Of a stretch of 64,000 bases of DNA, positions 15,860-25,687 are shown one piece after another. The stretch lies in assembly GCA_028285305.1 (NCBI GenBank), contig JANQPV010000020.1, positions 1-64,000 on the forward strand, in the 5' to 3' direction. The position numbers and the translations under genes were made by a program. The notes under the pieces were generated by a model that searched no databases, was not told where the DNA came from, and saw only the letters and a program-made list of their open reading frames with translations. How positions within the stretch are numbered: position 1 is the first letter of the stretch; each line of letters opens with the position of its first letter. The DNA comes from Alphaproteobacteria bacterium. Lineage in GTDB: Bacteria; Pseudomonadota; Alphaproteobacteria; SMXP01.

Positions 15860-16213
15860 TCACAACGAAACCGGCGCGAATATGAAGAGAGCAACGCTGG
15901 AGAGGAGTACATATCCGTAAACGATCATCGCGACCTTGGTTGCCAAGTATCGCCCAGGCGCGACGAAACACAGACCGCGCATAAATATCCCCATGGAAAA
16001 TATGACAGGAGCTGACACAGCAACTAAGAGCTTTAGATTTGACATTTCGTTGTTAGAGCAAGCAGGTGCGCGTTCGCACACGATGATTGACCCTGCTTGC
16101 CAGAAGAGTATCGCCCCTCCAACAGCCGCAATCACGATCAAGGACCGGCGTCCTTGGGCCAACATCGGAAGACCGTACAATAATAGAATGTATACAAATG
16201 TATACTTGAGCAT
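15860..16213 (-). CDS. small multi-pass membrane protein, unknown
   Basis: The ATG at 16213 opens a 117-residue frame with about three or four hydrophobic segments (near residues 4-18, 25-42, 58-80 and 90-112) separated by short charged turns. I do not recognise the family. The ribosome-binding site is weak. The opposite strand is also open over most of this stretch, so coding status rests on the membrane-protein composition. It stands alone between the decayed GNAT gene and the GST. Confidence 0.45.
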   Translation of the reverse strand: MLKYTFVYILLLYGLPMLAQGRRSLIVIAAVGGAILFWQAGSIIVCERAPACSNNEMSNLKLLVAVSAPVIFSMGIFMRGLCFVAPGRYLATKVAMIVYGYVLLSSVALFIFAPVSL

Positions 16214-16518
16214 AAGAACCAGCGTCGCATCGCAAGTCCAGAAAGCCTAACAATCGAGGGTTTCTTGATTGTCGCCGGATCTCGCCCACTTTAAATCGCC
16301 TTTGATCAAAAACGTGCTGCGTTCGTATTGAGACGAGACGGATAGCATTCAGGACCGACAAACCAACTTTTTCTCTCAAACGGGTGCCAATCTAGCAGGA
16401 GCAGAATTCTTGGCCGTTTGGTCCAGGCGCACTCGGCTCACACCGCTCTCTTTGCGGGGACAAAAATTTTGAGTTCTTATCAGTTTCTGTGTGCAGATCT
16501 TGCTAGAAACAATACGGC
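16214..16518. other. intergenic stretch without a supported gene
   Basis: About 300 bases between a small membrane protein and the GST gene hold no frame with a plausible start, ribosome-binding site and product. I saw no tRNA fold or strong dyad here. Confidence 0.4.
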
Positions 16519-17214
16519 TTACGCGAGTGCGACCTTCTGGGGCAACACTTTCGACAACATCTTCTCGCAAACAGAAAGATTTGCTCTGAAGCTCGACCGC
16601 TCTTTGAGTGAATTCAAGAGGTTCACCAGCGAAGGCCAGCGAGCAGAGTCCGGAGGGCCGACTATCAGATCGAGCTGCGCTAATTGACTGCCAACCGCGA
16701 TGTCTGCAATCGAGAGTTCGTTTCCAATAAAGTGATCCCCCTCGTCTAACTCTCCCTCCAAATAATCAAAGTGTATTGGTAATACTTCTGTCCACGTCTC
16801 TTTTGCTTTGTCGATATCTGGCTGTTTCCCCTGAAAGATATTGAACATGATTGGGCGGAAGATTCCCATTCCGACGGATCCAGCCAATTCGGTGTCTGCA
16901 TATTTTTCCAACCAGATCGCGCGGCCGAGAGGAAATGCACCATCGGGATAGAGCCGAGGAGTTTCGGATAGATGCTCCGCGTAGGCAGAAATCGCGGCTG
17001 AATCGGGTATCGTCCCGGACCTCCCCTCGGTACCCACCCTCCGATCGCGGAGCACGGGAATACGGCGAGCTGGGCTGATTTCTTTGAACCAATCGGGCAT
17101 CGGCATAATATTGGCCGTTTCGAAATCGTACTCTAGACCCTTTTCTCGCAGGACAACTTCCACTTTGCGAACAAAAGGCGAAAGCGGCACTCCATAGACA
17201 ACCAGATCAGCCAT
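16519..17214 (-). CDS. glutathione S-transferase family protein
   Basis: This 231-residue cytosolic protein has an N-terminal thioredoxin fold (VYGVPLSPFVRKVEVVLREK, with the catalytic Ser/Tyr region at residues 6-11), a cis-Pro after RRIPVLRD and an SAAISAYAE motif for the glutathione gamma-glutamyl group. The C-terminal helical domain ends in NELSIADIAVGSQL, the usual GST capping box. The ATG at 17214 was chosen because the fold starts at once; a frame from 17232 adds six odd residues. An unusual insertion (about residues 55-70, Arg/Gly-rich) separates Pro from the SAA motif. It has no obvious operon partner. It could conjugate or isomerise substrates of the nearby oxidative genes. Confidence 0.85.
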   Translation of the reverse strand: MADLVVYGVPLSPFVRKVEVVLREKGLEYDFETANIMPMPDWFKEISPARRIPVLRDRRVGTEGRSGTIPDSAAISAYAEHLSETPRLYPDGAFPLGRAIWLEKYADTELAGSVGMGIFRPIMFNIFQGKQPDIDKAKETWTEVLPIHFDYLEGELDEGDHFIGNELSIADIAVGSQLAQLDLIVGPPDSARWPSLVNLLNSLKERSSFRANLSVCEKMLSKVLPQKVALA

Positions 17215-17356
17215 TAAAACGCGTTCCCGCACTGTTATTCCATGATTGCACCGACCATGTCCGGGAAATGTACCTATTGCAAGGGAGCGCGGCGGCGCGC
17301 GACTGGGAGCAGCGCGAACAGGGGGGTGTTCCCCAACAGAGTTTGGCTGGAGCCGC

Positions 17357-17740
17357 CTATTCCTTTCCTAAGCCAAATCGACCAAGCGCGAGGACGCCGA
17401 TGATTACGGCTTCGACCACCATGGGCTGGATCATGCCGGGTCCAGAACCGTCGACGATAAGGGTCAACAACCTCCCGGCCAAAGCAAACGAAAACAGGAT
17501 CAGAGGCGCGGTGAGCCACGTCGATTTGTTGCGGAACGCCGCACCCAGGCACAACACGGCTGTCATGCCAAAAAAGCCGCCCAAATCCGCCCGCAAGGAA
17601 GCCTTGCCAAGGTTTTGGTAAACGTCCAAAGCAAACTGCTCGCCTGCGATTGTCACGGGATCGAACCAAAATTGAGCAAAGACCAATGCGCATACAACGC
17701 CGACCGCGCCGACAAGCATTCTTAAAGCGACCCAAATCAT
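17357..17740 (-). CDS. small integral membrane protein (DUF4345-like)
   Basis: The ATG at 17740 has GGGGAGG five bases upstream, better than the ATG at 17755 that encodes MGEES before it, and gives 127 residues. Four hydrophobic helices are visible, with LGGFFGMTAVLCLGAAF in the second and LLTLIVDGSGPGM between the third and fourth. This layout resembles the DUF4345 family of four-helix membrane proteins, whose function is unknown. It is read towards the GST gene with a 142-bp gap. The assignment is by pattern only. Confidence 0.6.
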   Translation of the reverse strand: MIWVALRMLVGAVGVVCALVFAQFWFDPVTIAGEQFALDVYQNLGKASLRADLGGFFGMTAVLCLGAAFRNKSTWLTAPLILFSFALAGRLLTLIVDGSGPGMIQPMVVEAVIIGVLALGRFGLGKE

Positions 17741-17882
17741 GCTTTCCTCCCCCATACTTAGCGGGCATTAGAAGAAACTCATCCCCGATGGTGCAGGAGG
17801 TATGCCAAACACGGAATTCTCAAAAAAGGCGAGAGTTAATGATAAATCGGACCTGCGGGCCGCTCTTTTCTGCGGCTCGCGC

Positions 17883-19700
17883 CTAGCGAAATGTCAAGCC
17901 ATCATAGGTCCCGCTGTCCCGCCAGTCAGCGATGTATTTGAAGTAGGCTGCGGCGCCGTGTGGATAACCCACATTTAGTTTGGCCGCCGGTCCCGGTTCT
18001 TGGCCTTCATTGTTGTAATAGCCAGGCGTGCAATCAAGTGACCCGATCATCATGCCTGACCCAGTGAGCAGCAATTGCACCCATTCTTCTTCGGCCTCTG
18101 CGGTTACTTCTACTTCTTGCTTGCCGATCTCTTGGGCGTGGGCAATGATCTGGCCGATGGTCTTTCCCGACTCCGTCAGATTGTGAGGGACATTCGAAAT
18201 GAGGTTGGCGCCCTGTGTGGGCTGAACAATAAAGGCATTGGGAAAGCCGTGAACATGGATGCCATGCCTCGTCCGCATCCCATTCGCCCAGTGCTCGGAA
18301 AGTCTGCGTCCATCGCGCCCCTTCAAATCAAAGCCTGCACGCCGCTTATACTCCGTCCCTACTTCGAAGCCGGACGCAAAAATAATGCAATCCAACTCAT
18401 ACTCTTGACCGGCAACGACAACGCCGTTGTCTGTGATCCGTTCAACTCCCTTGCCATCTGTGTCGATCAAGTGGGTACCGGGCTCATTGAATGCTTGAAG
18501 ATAAGCGTCATGAAAGCACGGGCGCTTACATAACTGTCGATACCAGGCCTTCAAATTGGAAGCCGTTTTCGGGTCGTTAACAATTTTATCCGCTCGCGAA
18601 CGAATTTCTTCCATCTTCTCAAAGTCGGAATCTTCGAATGCTGCTAGCATGTTTTCTGGCGTTCTCTGCTCTGGCGGCAAATGCTGGATTCGCGCGCCTA
18701 CGCGGCGAGATAGATCGGTCCAACCATCCATGACAAGATCTTCTTCCGCAAGTTGGCCGGTCTGGTTGGCCATAAAATTTTCGAGCCAGCGTTGTTGCCA
18801 ACCTGGGGTGGCGATCTCTTCGAACCATTCGGGGTCGATCGGTTCATTATTCCGTTCGTCTACAGATGAGGGCGTGCGTTGAAATACGAACAGCTCCTTA
18901 GAGGCGGTGGCGAGATGGGGCACACACTGAACGGCTGTTGCCCCCGTTCCAATGATGCCCACACGTTTGTCTTTCAACTTGTCAAGGGGCGCTCCCAATG
19001 GATCGCCACCCGTGTACTCATAATCCCAGCGGCTTGTGTGAAAGGAATGCCCCTTAAAGGACTGAATTCCCGGTATGCCCGGCAGCTTGGGAACATGAAG
19101 AGGGCCGGTTCCCAAACCAACGAACTGGGCGGTGAACGCATCACCCCGATTGGTTTTAATGAGCCAGCAAGACTTTTCTTCAACCCATTCAATTTCTTCC
19201 GCTTGGGTATGAAACAGCGCGTTTTCGTACAGCCCAAATTGTTCGCCGATACGTTGGCAATGCCTAAGGATTTCCGGCGCGTGGGCGTACTTCTCCGTCG
19301 GCATGTGGCCCGTTTCTTCCAGGAGCGGCATGTAGATCAAGGATGCGGTGTCACACTGGGCGCCGGGATACCGATTCCAATACCACGTGCCACCGAAATC
19401 GCCACCTTTCTCGATGATTCTCACGTCTTTGATGCCTGCTTCTACGAGCCGGGCACATGTTACCAGCCCGGCAAACCCTCCGCCCACAAACGCGAATGTC
19501 ACGTGGTCGGCAATCGGCTCGCGTTCAACGAACGGTGTGTACGGATCTTCGAGATAGTGAGAAAGCTGGCCTTTGATCTCAATGTATTGATCGTTACCAT
19601 CAGGCCGCAGCCTTTTGTTGCGCTCTTCTTGATATTTCTTCCTCAGAGCTTCTTTATCGATGTGTGCCAACGATTCTTCTTGCACTTCCGAAATGGCCAT
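17883..19700 (-). CDS. flavin monooxygenase, Baeyer-Villiger type
   Basis: This protein of about 605 residues inserts oxygen next to a ketone or oxidises a heteroatom, using FAD and NADPH. It has a first Rossmann motif (FVGGGFAG, about 72-78), a DFGGTWYWNRYPGAQCD block, the Baeyer-Villiger fingerprint F-x-G-x3-H-x3-W (FKGHSFHTSRW, about 215-225) and a second Rossmann motif (GIIGTGATA, about 248-256). A later IIFASGFEVGTEY segment is also typical. The first 60 residues are a helical extension seen in large BVMOs such as cyclopentadecanone-type enzymes. ATG 19700 follows GGGTGAG; GTG 19709 is an alternative. It diverges from two acyl-CoA dehydrogenase genes, which suggests a shared pathway for a cyclic or long-chain ketone. 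Confidence 0.9.
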   Translation of the reverse strand: MAISEVQEESLAHIDKEALRKKYQEERNKRLRPDGNDQYIEIKGQLSHYLEDPYTPFVEREPIADHVTFAFVGGGFAGLVTCARLVEAGIKDVRIIEKGGDFGGTWYWNRYPGAQCDTASLIYMPLLEETGHMPTEKYAHAPEILRHCQRIGEQFGLYENALFHTQAEEIEWVEEKSCWLIKTNRGDAFTAQFVGLGTGPLHVPKLPGIPGIQSFKGHSFHTSRWDYEYTGGDPLGAPLDKLKDKRVGIIGTGATAVQCVPHLATASKELFVFQRTPSSVDERNNEPIDPEWFEEIATPGWQQRWLENFMANQTGQLAEEDLVMDGWTDLSRRVGARIQHLPPEQRTPENMLAAFEDSDFEKMEEIRSRADKIVNDPKTASNLKAWYRQLCKRPCFHDAYLQAFNEPGTHLIDTDGKGVERITDNGVVVAGQEYELDCIIFASGFEVGTEYKRRAGFDLKGRDGRRLSEHWANGMRTRHGIHVHGFPNAFIVQPTQGANLISNVPHNLTESGKTIGQIIAHAQEIGKQEVEVTAEAEEEWVQLLLTGSGMMIGSLDCTPGYYNNEGQEPGPAAKLNVGYPHGAAAYFKYIADWRDSGTYDGLTFR

Positions 19701-19934
19701 GTCGCTCACCCATATTGGTAGTTTTTATTCGTAGCTTGCAAATGGATAGAGGCCTGAGCCCGTCGGCGTCAATGGCTCGCGTTCGCCTTCATCCTGCTCC
19801 GGCAATCGCGGCTTTAGCCGGCCCCTTGAGGTTAGAGAGAAATGGGCTTAAACCCCTAAAAGAATAAAACAATCCGTACTGTCGGTAAGTCGTGATCTAA
19901 TGACAAGAACCGCAGTCTGAGACAGGGGAGGCGC

Positions 19935-21128
19935 ATGTCAGATCTCGCAAAATTTCGGGCGGAAGCTCGTGCCTGGATAGAGGAAAACTGTCCCACGTCT
20001 TGCCGGGGAGAAAACTCTTTTCTTCCCGACATGGTGTGGGGAGGACGTCGGCAGACGTTCGAACACGACGATGTAAAGTTGTGGCTTGATCGTCTGATCG
20101 AAAAGGGATGGACGGTCCCAACGTGGCCCCAGGAATATGGCGGCGCCGGTTTGACGGACGCGGAACGGGACATTGTCCTTCAAGAGATGTCCGCCGCCGG
20201 GACAAGGTCACCGCTGTTCTCCTTTGGTATCGCAATGCTCGCTCCAGCATTGATGGAGTTTGCAAGTGAAGAACAGAAGCTGAAATTCTTGCCGCCGATT
20301 GCCCGCGGCGAGATCCGCTGGTGCCAGGGTTATAGTGAGCCGGGTGCCGGGTCGGACCTTGCAAGCCTGCAAACGCGTGCCGTAAAGGAAGGAGATGAAT
20401 ACATCGTCAACGGACAAAAGATTTGGACATCCGATGCGAATCTATCCGACTGGATCTTTTGTCTTGTTCGCACCGAACCGCAAGCATCCAAGCACGAAGG
20501 CATCAGTTTTCTCCTAATCGATATGGAAACCCCCGGTGTTTCCACATCACCAATCGAATTGATCAGCGGGGCTTCGCCTTTTTGTCAGACGTTCTTTGAG
20601 GACGTGCGCGTTCCGACCTCGCATTTGATTGGTGAGGAGAACAAGGGATGGACAGTTGCGAAACGACTTTTGCAGCATGAACGAGGTATGTTGTCCGCCT
20701 ATACACGAGGTGCCCGCATCAATCCGACTGAGCAGATCACGAAGTTTGCACGACGAGAGCTAGGTGATGCAGATGGGAGGCTTACGGACCAAGCCGTCCG
20801 TGACGAGCTGACGCAATTGGCGTTCGATCGCTTATGTTACGAAGCAACACTCCAACGGACGATGGATGCAGCTGAAGCCGGTAAGGGAATGGGGCCGGAG
20901 AGCTCTATGTTCAAGCTTTACCTTTCTGAATTGGGTCAAAGGGAAGCCGACCTGCGGCAACGTATTGCGGGCCGCCACGCGCTCGTTTGGCAGGGAGAAG
21001 ACTGTCCGCCCCAAGAAAAGGAGCTCACCCGCGGCTGGCTTTACAATCAGGCATCTACGATCTTGGGGGGCACCTCCGAAATCCAGCTCAATATTATCGC
21101 CAAGCGCGTGCTCGGTTTGCCGGATTAG
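19935..21128 (+). CDS. acyl-CoA dehydrogenase
   Basis: This 397-residue FAD enzyme introduces the alpha-beta double bond into an acyl-CoA. The N-terminal helical domain leads to WPQEYGGAGL, the middle domain has CQGYSEPGAGSDLA (FAD-binding Ser/Thr) and QKIWTSDA, and the C-terminal helices end in LGGTSEIQLNIIAKRVLGL. The layout matches the long ACAD family often found as non-identical pairs in sterol and branched-acid breakdown. AGGGGAGG lies just before the ATG. The next gene starts 7 bp after the stop with its own AGGAG, so the two are cotranscribed and may form a heteromer as in actinobacterial FadE pairs. That last point is an inference. Confidence 0.93.
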   Translation: MSDLAKFRAEARAWIEENCPTSCRGENSFLPDMVWGGRRQTFEHDDVKLWLDRLIEKGWTVPTWPQEYGGAGLTDAERDIVLQEMSAAGTRSPLFSFGIAMLAPALMEFASEEQKLKFLPPIARGEIRWCQGYSEPGAGSDLASLQTRAVKEGDEYIVNGQKIWTSDANLSDWIFCLVRTEPQASKHEGISFLLIDMETPGVSTSPIELISGASPFCQTFFEDVRVPTSHLIGEENKGWTVAKRLLQHERGMLSAYTRGARINPTEQITKFARRELGDADGRLTDQAVRDELTQLAFDRLCYEATLQRTMDAAEAGKGMGPESSMFKLYLSELGQREADLRQRIAGRHALVWQGEDCPPQEKELTRGWLYNQASTILGGTSEIQLNIIAKRVLGLPD

Positions 21129-21135
21129 GAGACTT

Positions 21136-22278
21136 ATGATGCAAATGATCTTGACCGAAGAGCAAGAACTGTTGCGTGACAGCGTTGCCAGTTTCGCGCA
21201 AGACAAATGCGATGTGGGACAATTGCGCGCGCTCCGCAATCAGATGACCGGACCCGGGTTTGACGAGGCTCTGTGGAAAGATGCTGCCGAGCTCGGATGG
21301 TTGGGTATCCCCTTCTCCGAAGACTATGGGGGGTTGGGACTTGGCTACGCGGAGTTGGGCATCGTTCTTGAAGAGTTGGGGAAAAAGCTCGTCAATCTGC
21401 CTATCCTTTCCAGCATTGTCATGGGGGGTGGCGCCATTGCCCGAGGAGGTACAGAAGCGCTCAAGACGGCGCTCTTGCCAGGGATTTGTGATGGAAGCGT
21501 CCTGTCTACGCTGGCCTATCAAGAAACCAACCGCCACAATCCGTACTTTGTCGAGACTTCGGCGGAAATGATCGACGACACATGGGTCCTCTCTGGTCGA
21601 AAAGTCCTGGTTCTCGACGGTACCGACGCTGATCACATCGTGCTCCTTGCAAGGTCGTCGAATGGCGCTACGGATCGGGACGGACTGTCTTTGTTTGTTG
21701 TTCCTTGCGATGCGAATGGATTAGTTCGTAAGCGAAATATTTTGTTGGATAGCCGCGTAGCGGCAACGATCGAACTGGATAATGTGAAAGTCGGGGCGAC
21801 CACGTTACTCGGCCGGGCCGATGAAGCAGCAGACATAGTCGATTTGGTCTTGGCGCAGTCTGCCATAGCTCTGTCTGCGGAAATGCTAGGCGGAATCCAG
21901 CAGGCTTTCGATACGACGTTGGAGTACTTGAAGTTGCGAGAACAGTTCGGCGCGAAAATAGGCTCGTTTCAGGCCCTTAAGCACCGCGCGGCGCGATGGT
22001 TTTGCGAATTGGAGCTCACCCGCTCAATCGTGATGAAGGCATTGCGAGCTATCGATGAGGGATCTGACGATCTTGTACAGCTTGCAAGTGTCTGCAAAGC
22101 TCGCGCATCATCCGCCTTTCACCAGTCCGGAAAAGAAGGCATCCAGATGCACGGTGGTATCGGTGTTACCGATGAGATGGATATTGGCTTTTTCTTCAAG
22201 CGGGCTCGGGTTACTGAGATGTTGCTGGGCGATGCGGGGTTTCACCGGAACGCCTACGCGGCATTGAGTGCATACTGA
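21136..22278 (+). CDS. acyl-CoA dehydrogenase, second subunit type
   Basis: The start is ATG 21136 with AGGAG just before it; the open frame extends further upstream only because the preceding gene leaves this frame open. The 380-residue protein has LTEEQELLRDSVASFA, WLGIPFSEDYGGLGL, a shortened FAD domain, REQFGAKIGSFQALKHRAA and a final HGGIGVTDEMDIGFFFKRA. The SEPGAGSD-type motif of typical ACADs is weak here (LAYQETNR instead), as in the divergent partner subunits of heteromeric dehydrogenases. The gene pairs with the dehydrogenase just upstream. It converges with the secreted-protein gene at 22316. Confidence 0.9.
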   Translation: MMQMILTEEQELLRDSVASFAQDKCDVGQLRALRNQMTGPGFDEALWKDAAELGWLGIPFSEDYGGLGLGYAELGIVLEELGKKLVNLPILSSIVMGGGAIARGGTEALKTALLPGICDGSVLSTLAYQETNRHNPYFVETSAEMIDDTWVLSGRKVLVLDGTDADHIVLLARSSNGATDRDGLSLFVVPCDANGLVRKRNILLDSRVAATIELDNVKVGATTLLGRADEAADIVDLVLAQSAIALSAEMLGGIQQAFDTTLEYLKLREQFGAKIGSFQALKHRAARWFCELELTRSIVMKALRAIDEGSDDLVQLASVCKARASSAFHQSGKEGIQMHGGIGVTDEMDIGFFFKRARVTEMLLGDAGFHRNAYAALSAY

Positions 22279-22315
22279 CGGCTTTCGGAAAGGTCGCCAA
22301 ACTTGCCCGAACCGC

Positions 22316-23992
22316 TCACTGCTCTGCTCCCAGATCCACTTCTTGGCTCTTTTGACGTTCCTGAGAAAGGGTTGGTGCCCCGCCTGGAAAGAGAATCGGA
22401 AAATCCCGGGCTATCCGGTCTTCCATGTCATTGGCTCGTGTAACGACCGAAGGGAACCTCACTCCGGGTAAACTGCGGGCAAGATCGATCACCGGGTATG
22501 TGTAAACGTTCGCCAAGTATTCATCGGATGTGTTTTTAACGGCCGCATTCAGGAATTCTATCAGTTCCCGGTACCTTGCAGGATTGTACGGATCGAATTC
22601 GAATGCCGTCTCAAATGCTTGGGGGATCTTGGAGAACTCATCTTGCAGATCGGAGTCAAGTTTGCCATTGCGCTTAGCGCTCACAAGGGCTCGGGCGATC
22701 GCCAATTCAAGGAGATCCGTTCGCGCTAAATTCGGGGATCTGAGAGCGCGTAACGCTTGAACTGCATCTGTGTGCTTGCCGACCTGGTCCAGTCTTATTG
22801 CCTCGAAATAGGCCATGACGGTCGCATCATTCCGCAGAGTGCGGATTATCTCTGTTATCCGGCCACACAACAAGGGATTGGCATCTACATCACGGCACCC
22901 GTCCCAAGGCAGACTTGCATGCACCGCCAACAACACGGCGGACAAATGGTCACCCTCGTTTTTCAATGCCTCAACTTCAGCAATTGTGTCATCTTCACTG
23001 CGTTGCAATTTTTCGGCCTGTCCTCGCACGGCGGAAATCAGCTGGGTCATGATTCGATCGGAAAGCCAGGGTTTCCAATCCAGTTTGTCGGATGTGCGCC
23101 CCTTGATCACATCCATTGAGCCTTCGCGCTCTCCCAATTGGGAGAACTGAAGCAACCGACTTTGGGCTGTTGGGGCGGATTCCGGATTCGTGAGCATTTT
23201 TATTTCGTGTGGAAACCGGCCGGAATTCATCATATTACTGACTGTATCGGCATGAAGGCGTAGCGACCAAATTGACCAAGCCGCAAAAGTTTTTGCGTGT
23301 TGTGGAGACGGGGGCGACTCCTGCGACCAGCGAACACTCTGCACTTCGAGATTTCCGATGGAGTATACGGTTTCGTTGGGATTTCGCTGGACGCGAATGT
23401 TCGGTCTTGGCACCCGTTCTTCAATAAGTTCCGAGTTTTGATCGATCGGTAGAATCATCCCATTATTTTGTTCGTGCCAATATCTTTTTAGTGATACCTC
23501 TGAGGATATTTGCACCGTTTGAGAGGCCGCCGCCCGCAGGTTATTTTGCAGATAGGCCCAACGCATAAGAAACAGGCCAAACAAAGAGTCGTTGGAAAAC
23601 GTCCGTTCTTTGATTGGGGCTTTCAATAGTCGGTTATGCTTGAAATCATAGATTCGCGTCTCGAGCGGTCCTTGTTCAATCGCCATGTCTAAACCAATCC
23701 AGACCTTCGATCCTTTTGACTTGGCGCCAATTTTCTCTGTCACTGTAAAGACGAATGCATCGAATTTGTTGGATCTTCGTAGTGCGCGATATTCATCTCC
23801 CGACAAATGGGGGCCCGCGATCGGCGGCCTGCTGTGGTTCTGGTGTCTTTGATTGGTACTGGCCGGCGTTGCCAGAAGAAGGAAGACGAATCCAGCAAAC
23901 AGTGTTCGCGCGGCTGCGCTAACCTGCCCTTGCCTTGAGGATGGATCAGCCCATCTCATGCCGGGACAGCCCTTTTGCGCTGTTCTTTTCAT
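22316..23992 (-). CDS. large secreted protein with helical-repeat C-terminus
   Basis: I do not recognise this 558-residue protein. ATG 23992 has AAGG upstream; ATG 23959 is an alternative, and the earlier TTG frame is Arg-rich and unlikely. A hydrophobic helix (TLFAGFVFLLLATPAS) near residues 30-45 marks a signal sequence with a long n-region. The middle contains beta-rich segments (WIGLDMAIEQGP; ETVYSIGNLEVQSVRW). The last 200 residues read as paired helices (AVQALRALRSPNLARTDLLE; YNPARYRELIEFLN), suggesting TPR-like repeats. Periplasmic location is likely. It converges with the dehydrogenase operon. Confidence 0.65.
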   Translation of the reverse strand: MKRTAQKGCPGMRWADPSSRQGQVSAAARTLFAGFVFLLLATPASTNQRHQNHSRPPIAGPHLSGDEYRALRRSNKFDAFVFTVTEKIGAKSKGSKVWIGLDMAIEQGPLETRIYDFKHNRLLKAPIKERTFSNDSLFGLFLMRWAYLQNNLRAAASQTVQISSEVSLKRYWHEQNNGMILPIDQNSELIEERVPRPNIRVQRNPNETVYSIGNLEVQSVRWSQESPPSPQHAKTFAAWSIWSLRLHADTVSNMMNSGRFPHEIKMLTNPESAPTAQSRLLQFSQLGEREGSMDVIKGRTSDKLDWKPWLSDRIMTQLISAVRGQAEKLQRSEDDTIAEVEALKNEGDHLSAVLLAVHASLPWDGCRDVDANPLLCGRITEIIRTLRNDATVMAYFEAIRLDQVGKHTDAVQALRALRSPNLARTDLLELAIARALVSAKRNGKLDSDLQDEFSKIPQAFETAFEFDPYNPARYRELIEFLNAAVKNTSDEYLANVYTYPVIDLARSLPGVRFPSVVTRANDMEDRIARDFPILFPGGAPTLSQERQKSQEVDLGAEQ

Positions 23993-24310
23993 TGTGGCGG
24001 CCTTGGTTCGTGTTCGGGCCAGCCCTCTTTCGGTCTTTGCCCTCTTCGCAGCGCAATGTTGACCCAATGATGTTTACAATTCGTTTTGGGATTGAACGCA
24101 GCCGAGCCTTCTCTGAGGGGCATCACATAGTGGAAAAACGAAGACCAGCCCTGGGGATCAAATCTTCGGACCGACCCTTTTGGGAATACTTAAGCTTCAG
24201 CCATCTGGTGGACCGCTGCTCATACTGAGGGAACGCCGACGAGTTAAGAGCGAACGGTCATCGCTAGAAGCGTCCAGTGCGGCTTGGTGTAAACCGGATA
24301 CGAGAAGCAG

Positions 24311-24526
24311 CTAATCTCTTGGTTTGTGGATTTCCGATTCGACGCGAAAGACGTCTGTCTTCGGATGTTCGTGTTCGGAAACCGCACGATTTTGTTCAGT
24401 CCGTTTTGAGGCGGACGCGCCCCCATCCGAGTTTGTTAACAAGGCAATCGAAGCCGTTAGTCCAAAAAGCGCGAAGGTTACGAATGCGAGAAACGCAAGG
24501 ATACTCACTTGCACGTGGAGAAACAT
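24311..24526 (-). CDS. small single-pass membrane protein, unknown
   Basis: ATG 24526 is preceded by AGGTG at a good distance. The 71-residue product has one long hydrophobic helix (VSILAFLAFVTFALFGL, about residues 7-30) and a polar, Glu/His-rich tail. No family is recognised. It stands alone, divergent from the endonuclease/exonuclease/phosphatase-type gene. Confidence 0.45.
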   Translation of the reverse strand: MFLHVQVSILAFLAFVTFALFGLTASIALLTNSDGGASASKRTEQNRAVSEHEHPKTDVFRVESEIHKPRD

Positions 24527-24697
24527 TGTTACACCTACTGCAATACAACTGCGCATCGCTCATGCACATTTCCTAACGGTTTATTACCTCCGATTCTCTT
24601 CTGGTGATCAATCCTTGGATCGACACCTCCAGGCCTTTTCCACAGATTCTGGACTGTACGGTTTGGCATGTTACAGTTCACTGAAAAGGGGGAAGCT

Positions 24698-25687
24698 ATG
24701 ATGCGAGTCTTTATTGGAGTTTTTGTTCTCGTTTGGGCGGCAACTGCACAGGCGGGCGTTACAATCGGGAGTTGGCATTTGCCAGCGCTCCACCATGAAG
24801 ACGACGTCCCATTAGTAGCGTCATCGCCGCGACGCTCGGCGGAAGACTTCAGTATGCTGAATGCATTTGCTGCCTCTCTCGAACTCGATATTGTGGCGCT
24901 CCAGGGCGTGGCCACACAAGATGCTGCGCACCGATTGTTTCCCAAGACTGATTATTGGATTCACGGCGCGCCTAAACTCGACCCAGCGACAGGTGAACTC
25001 AAAGGCGTCCGGGGACGGACTTACGCAGCGTTTGCTCTTCGAAAAAGGTCAGCGTTTGAAGTCATTGCCGTAGATACCCTACCGGCATTTGCAATTGAAC
25101 ATATTGAAGTGGGTAGCGGTGACGAGACCATCGAACGCGCTCTGCCAAGCGCAGCTTCGGTCACTATCGATAGCGAAGGAGAAACGATCACGCTTTTGAG
25201 TGTCCATTTTCAGCCGGGTTGTCCGAACGAAAGACTCATCCTCCAAGACAAAAACGATAGACGGCGCGCGAAGGACAGCAACCGATATGCGTGCCGCACT
25301 CTTTTGGCCCAAGCGCTTTTGTTGGAGAATTGGATCGAACAGCAACACGCCTTCGGACGGTCTGTGATTGTATTAGGAGAGTTCAACCGCCATCTGAACA
25401 GTTTGAGCGGCCGAGGCCGTGTGCCGGATGATTTTTGGGTGGTGCTCTCAGACGGACAGCCGGAAAGCCTGGTGCTCCGGAAGGGTCCATCCGAGCTCTC
25501 GGTCAACTGCTCTCAAAACAATAACGGTTCCGATTCGATCCCTACTCAGTTTATGGTTTTCGACGCCTCGCTCGACCCGTTGGTCGATCCGGCATCGATT
25601 CTTCCGATTCCCTTTCCGGAAAACCTTCGCCGAAACGGGCTCGCTCAGTGCCCGATGGTTTTGGAGTTGTTCCGCCGGCCCCCGTGA
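24698..25687 (+). CDS. secreted endonuclease/exonuclease/phosphatase-fold protein
   Basis: AAGGGGGAA precedes the ATG at 24698. The 329-residue protein has a signal peptide (MMRVFIGVFVLVWAATAQA). The fold elements are visible: GSWHLPAL, LELDIVALQGV, TYAAFALRK, ITLLSVHFQPGC, VIVLGEFNRH and a C-terminal D-rich segment. Compared with active EEP enzymes, the canonical N at the start, Q/E in strand 3, D-x-N (here EFNRH) and final S-D-H are altered, since V-L-Q-G-V holds Gln for Glu and GEFN replaces GDFN. Activity may therefore be weak or different. The last 43 bases overlap, tail to tail, the asparagine-synthase-like gene. It is probably periplasmic or exported. Confidence 0.75.
   Translation: MMRVFIGVFVLVWAATAQAGVTIGSWHLPALHHEDDVPLVASSPRRSAEDFSMLNAFAASLELDIVALQGVATQDAAHRLFPKTDYWIHGAPKLDPATGELKGVRGRTYAAFALRKRSAFEVIAVDTLPAFAIEHIEVGSGDETIERALPSAASVTIDSEGETITLLSVHFQPGCPNERLILQDKNDRRRAKDSNRYACRTLLAQALLLENWIEQQHAFGRSVIVLGEFNRHLNSLSGRGRVPDDFWVVLSDGQPESLVLRKGPSELSVNCSQNNNGSDSIPTQFMVFDASLDPLVDPASILPIPFPENLRRNGLAQCPMVLELFRRPP

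Noticed and set aside
20866-21135. N-terminal extension of the second acyl-CoA dehydrogenase
   Set aside because: It lies within the first dehydrogenase gene and is Arg/Ser-rich. The strong AGGAG before ATG 21136 sets the real start.
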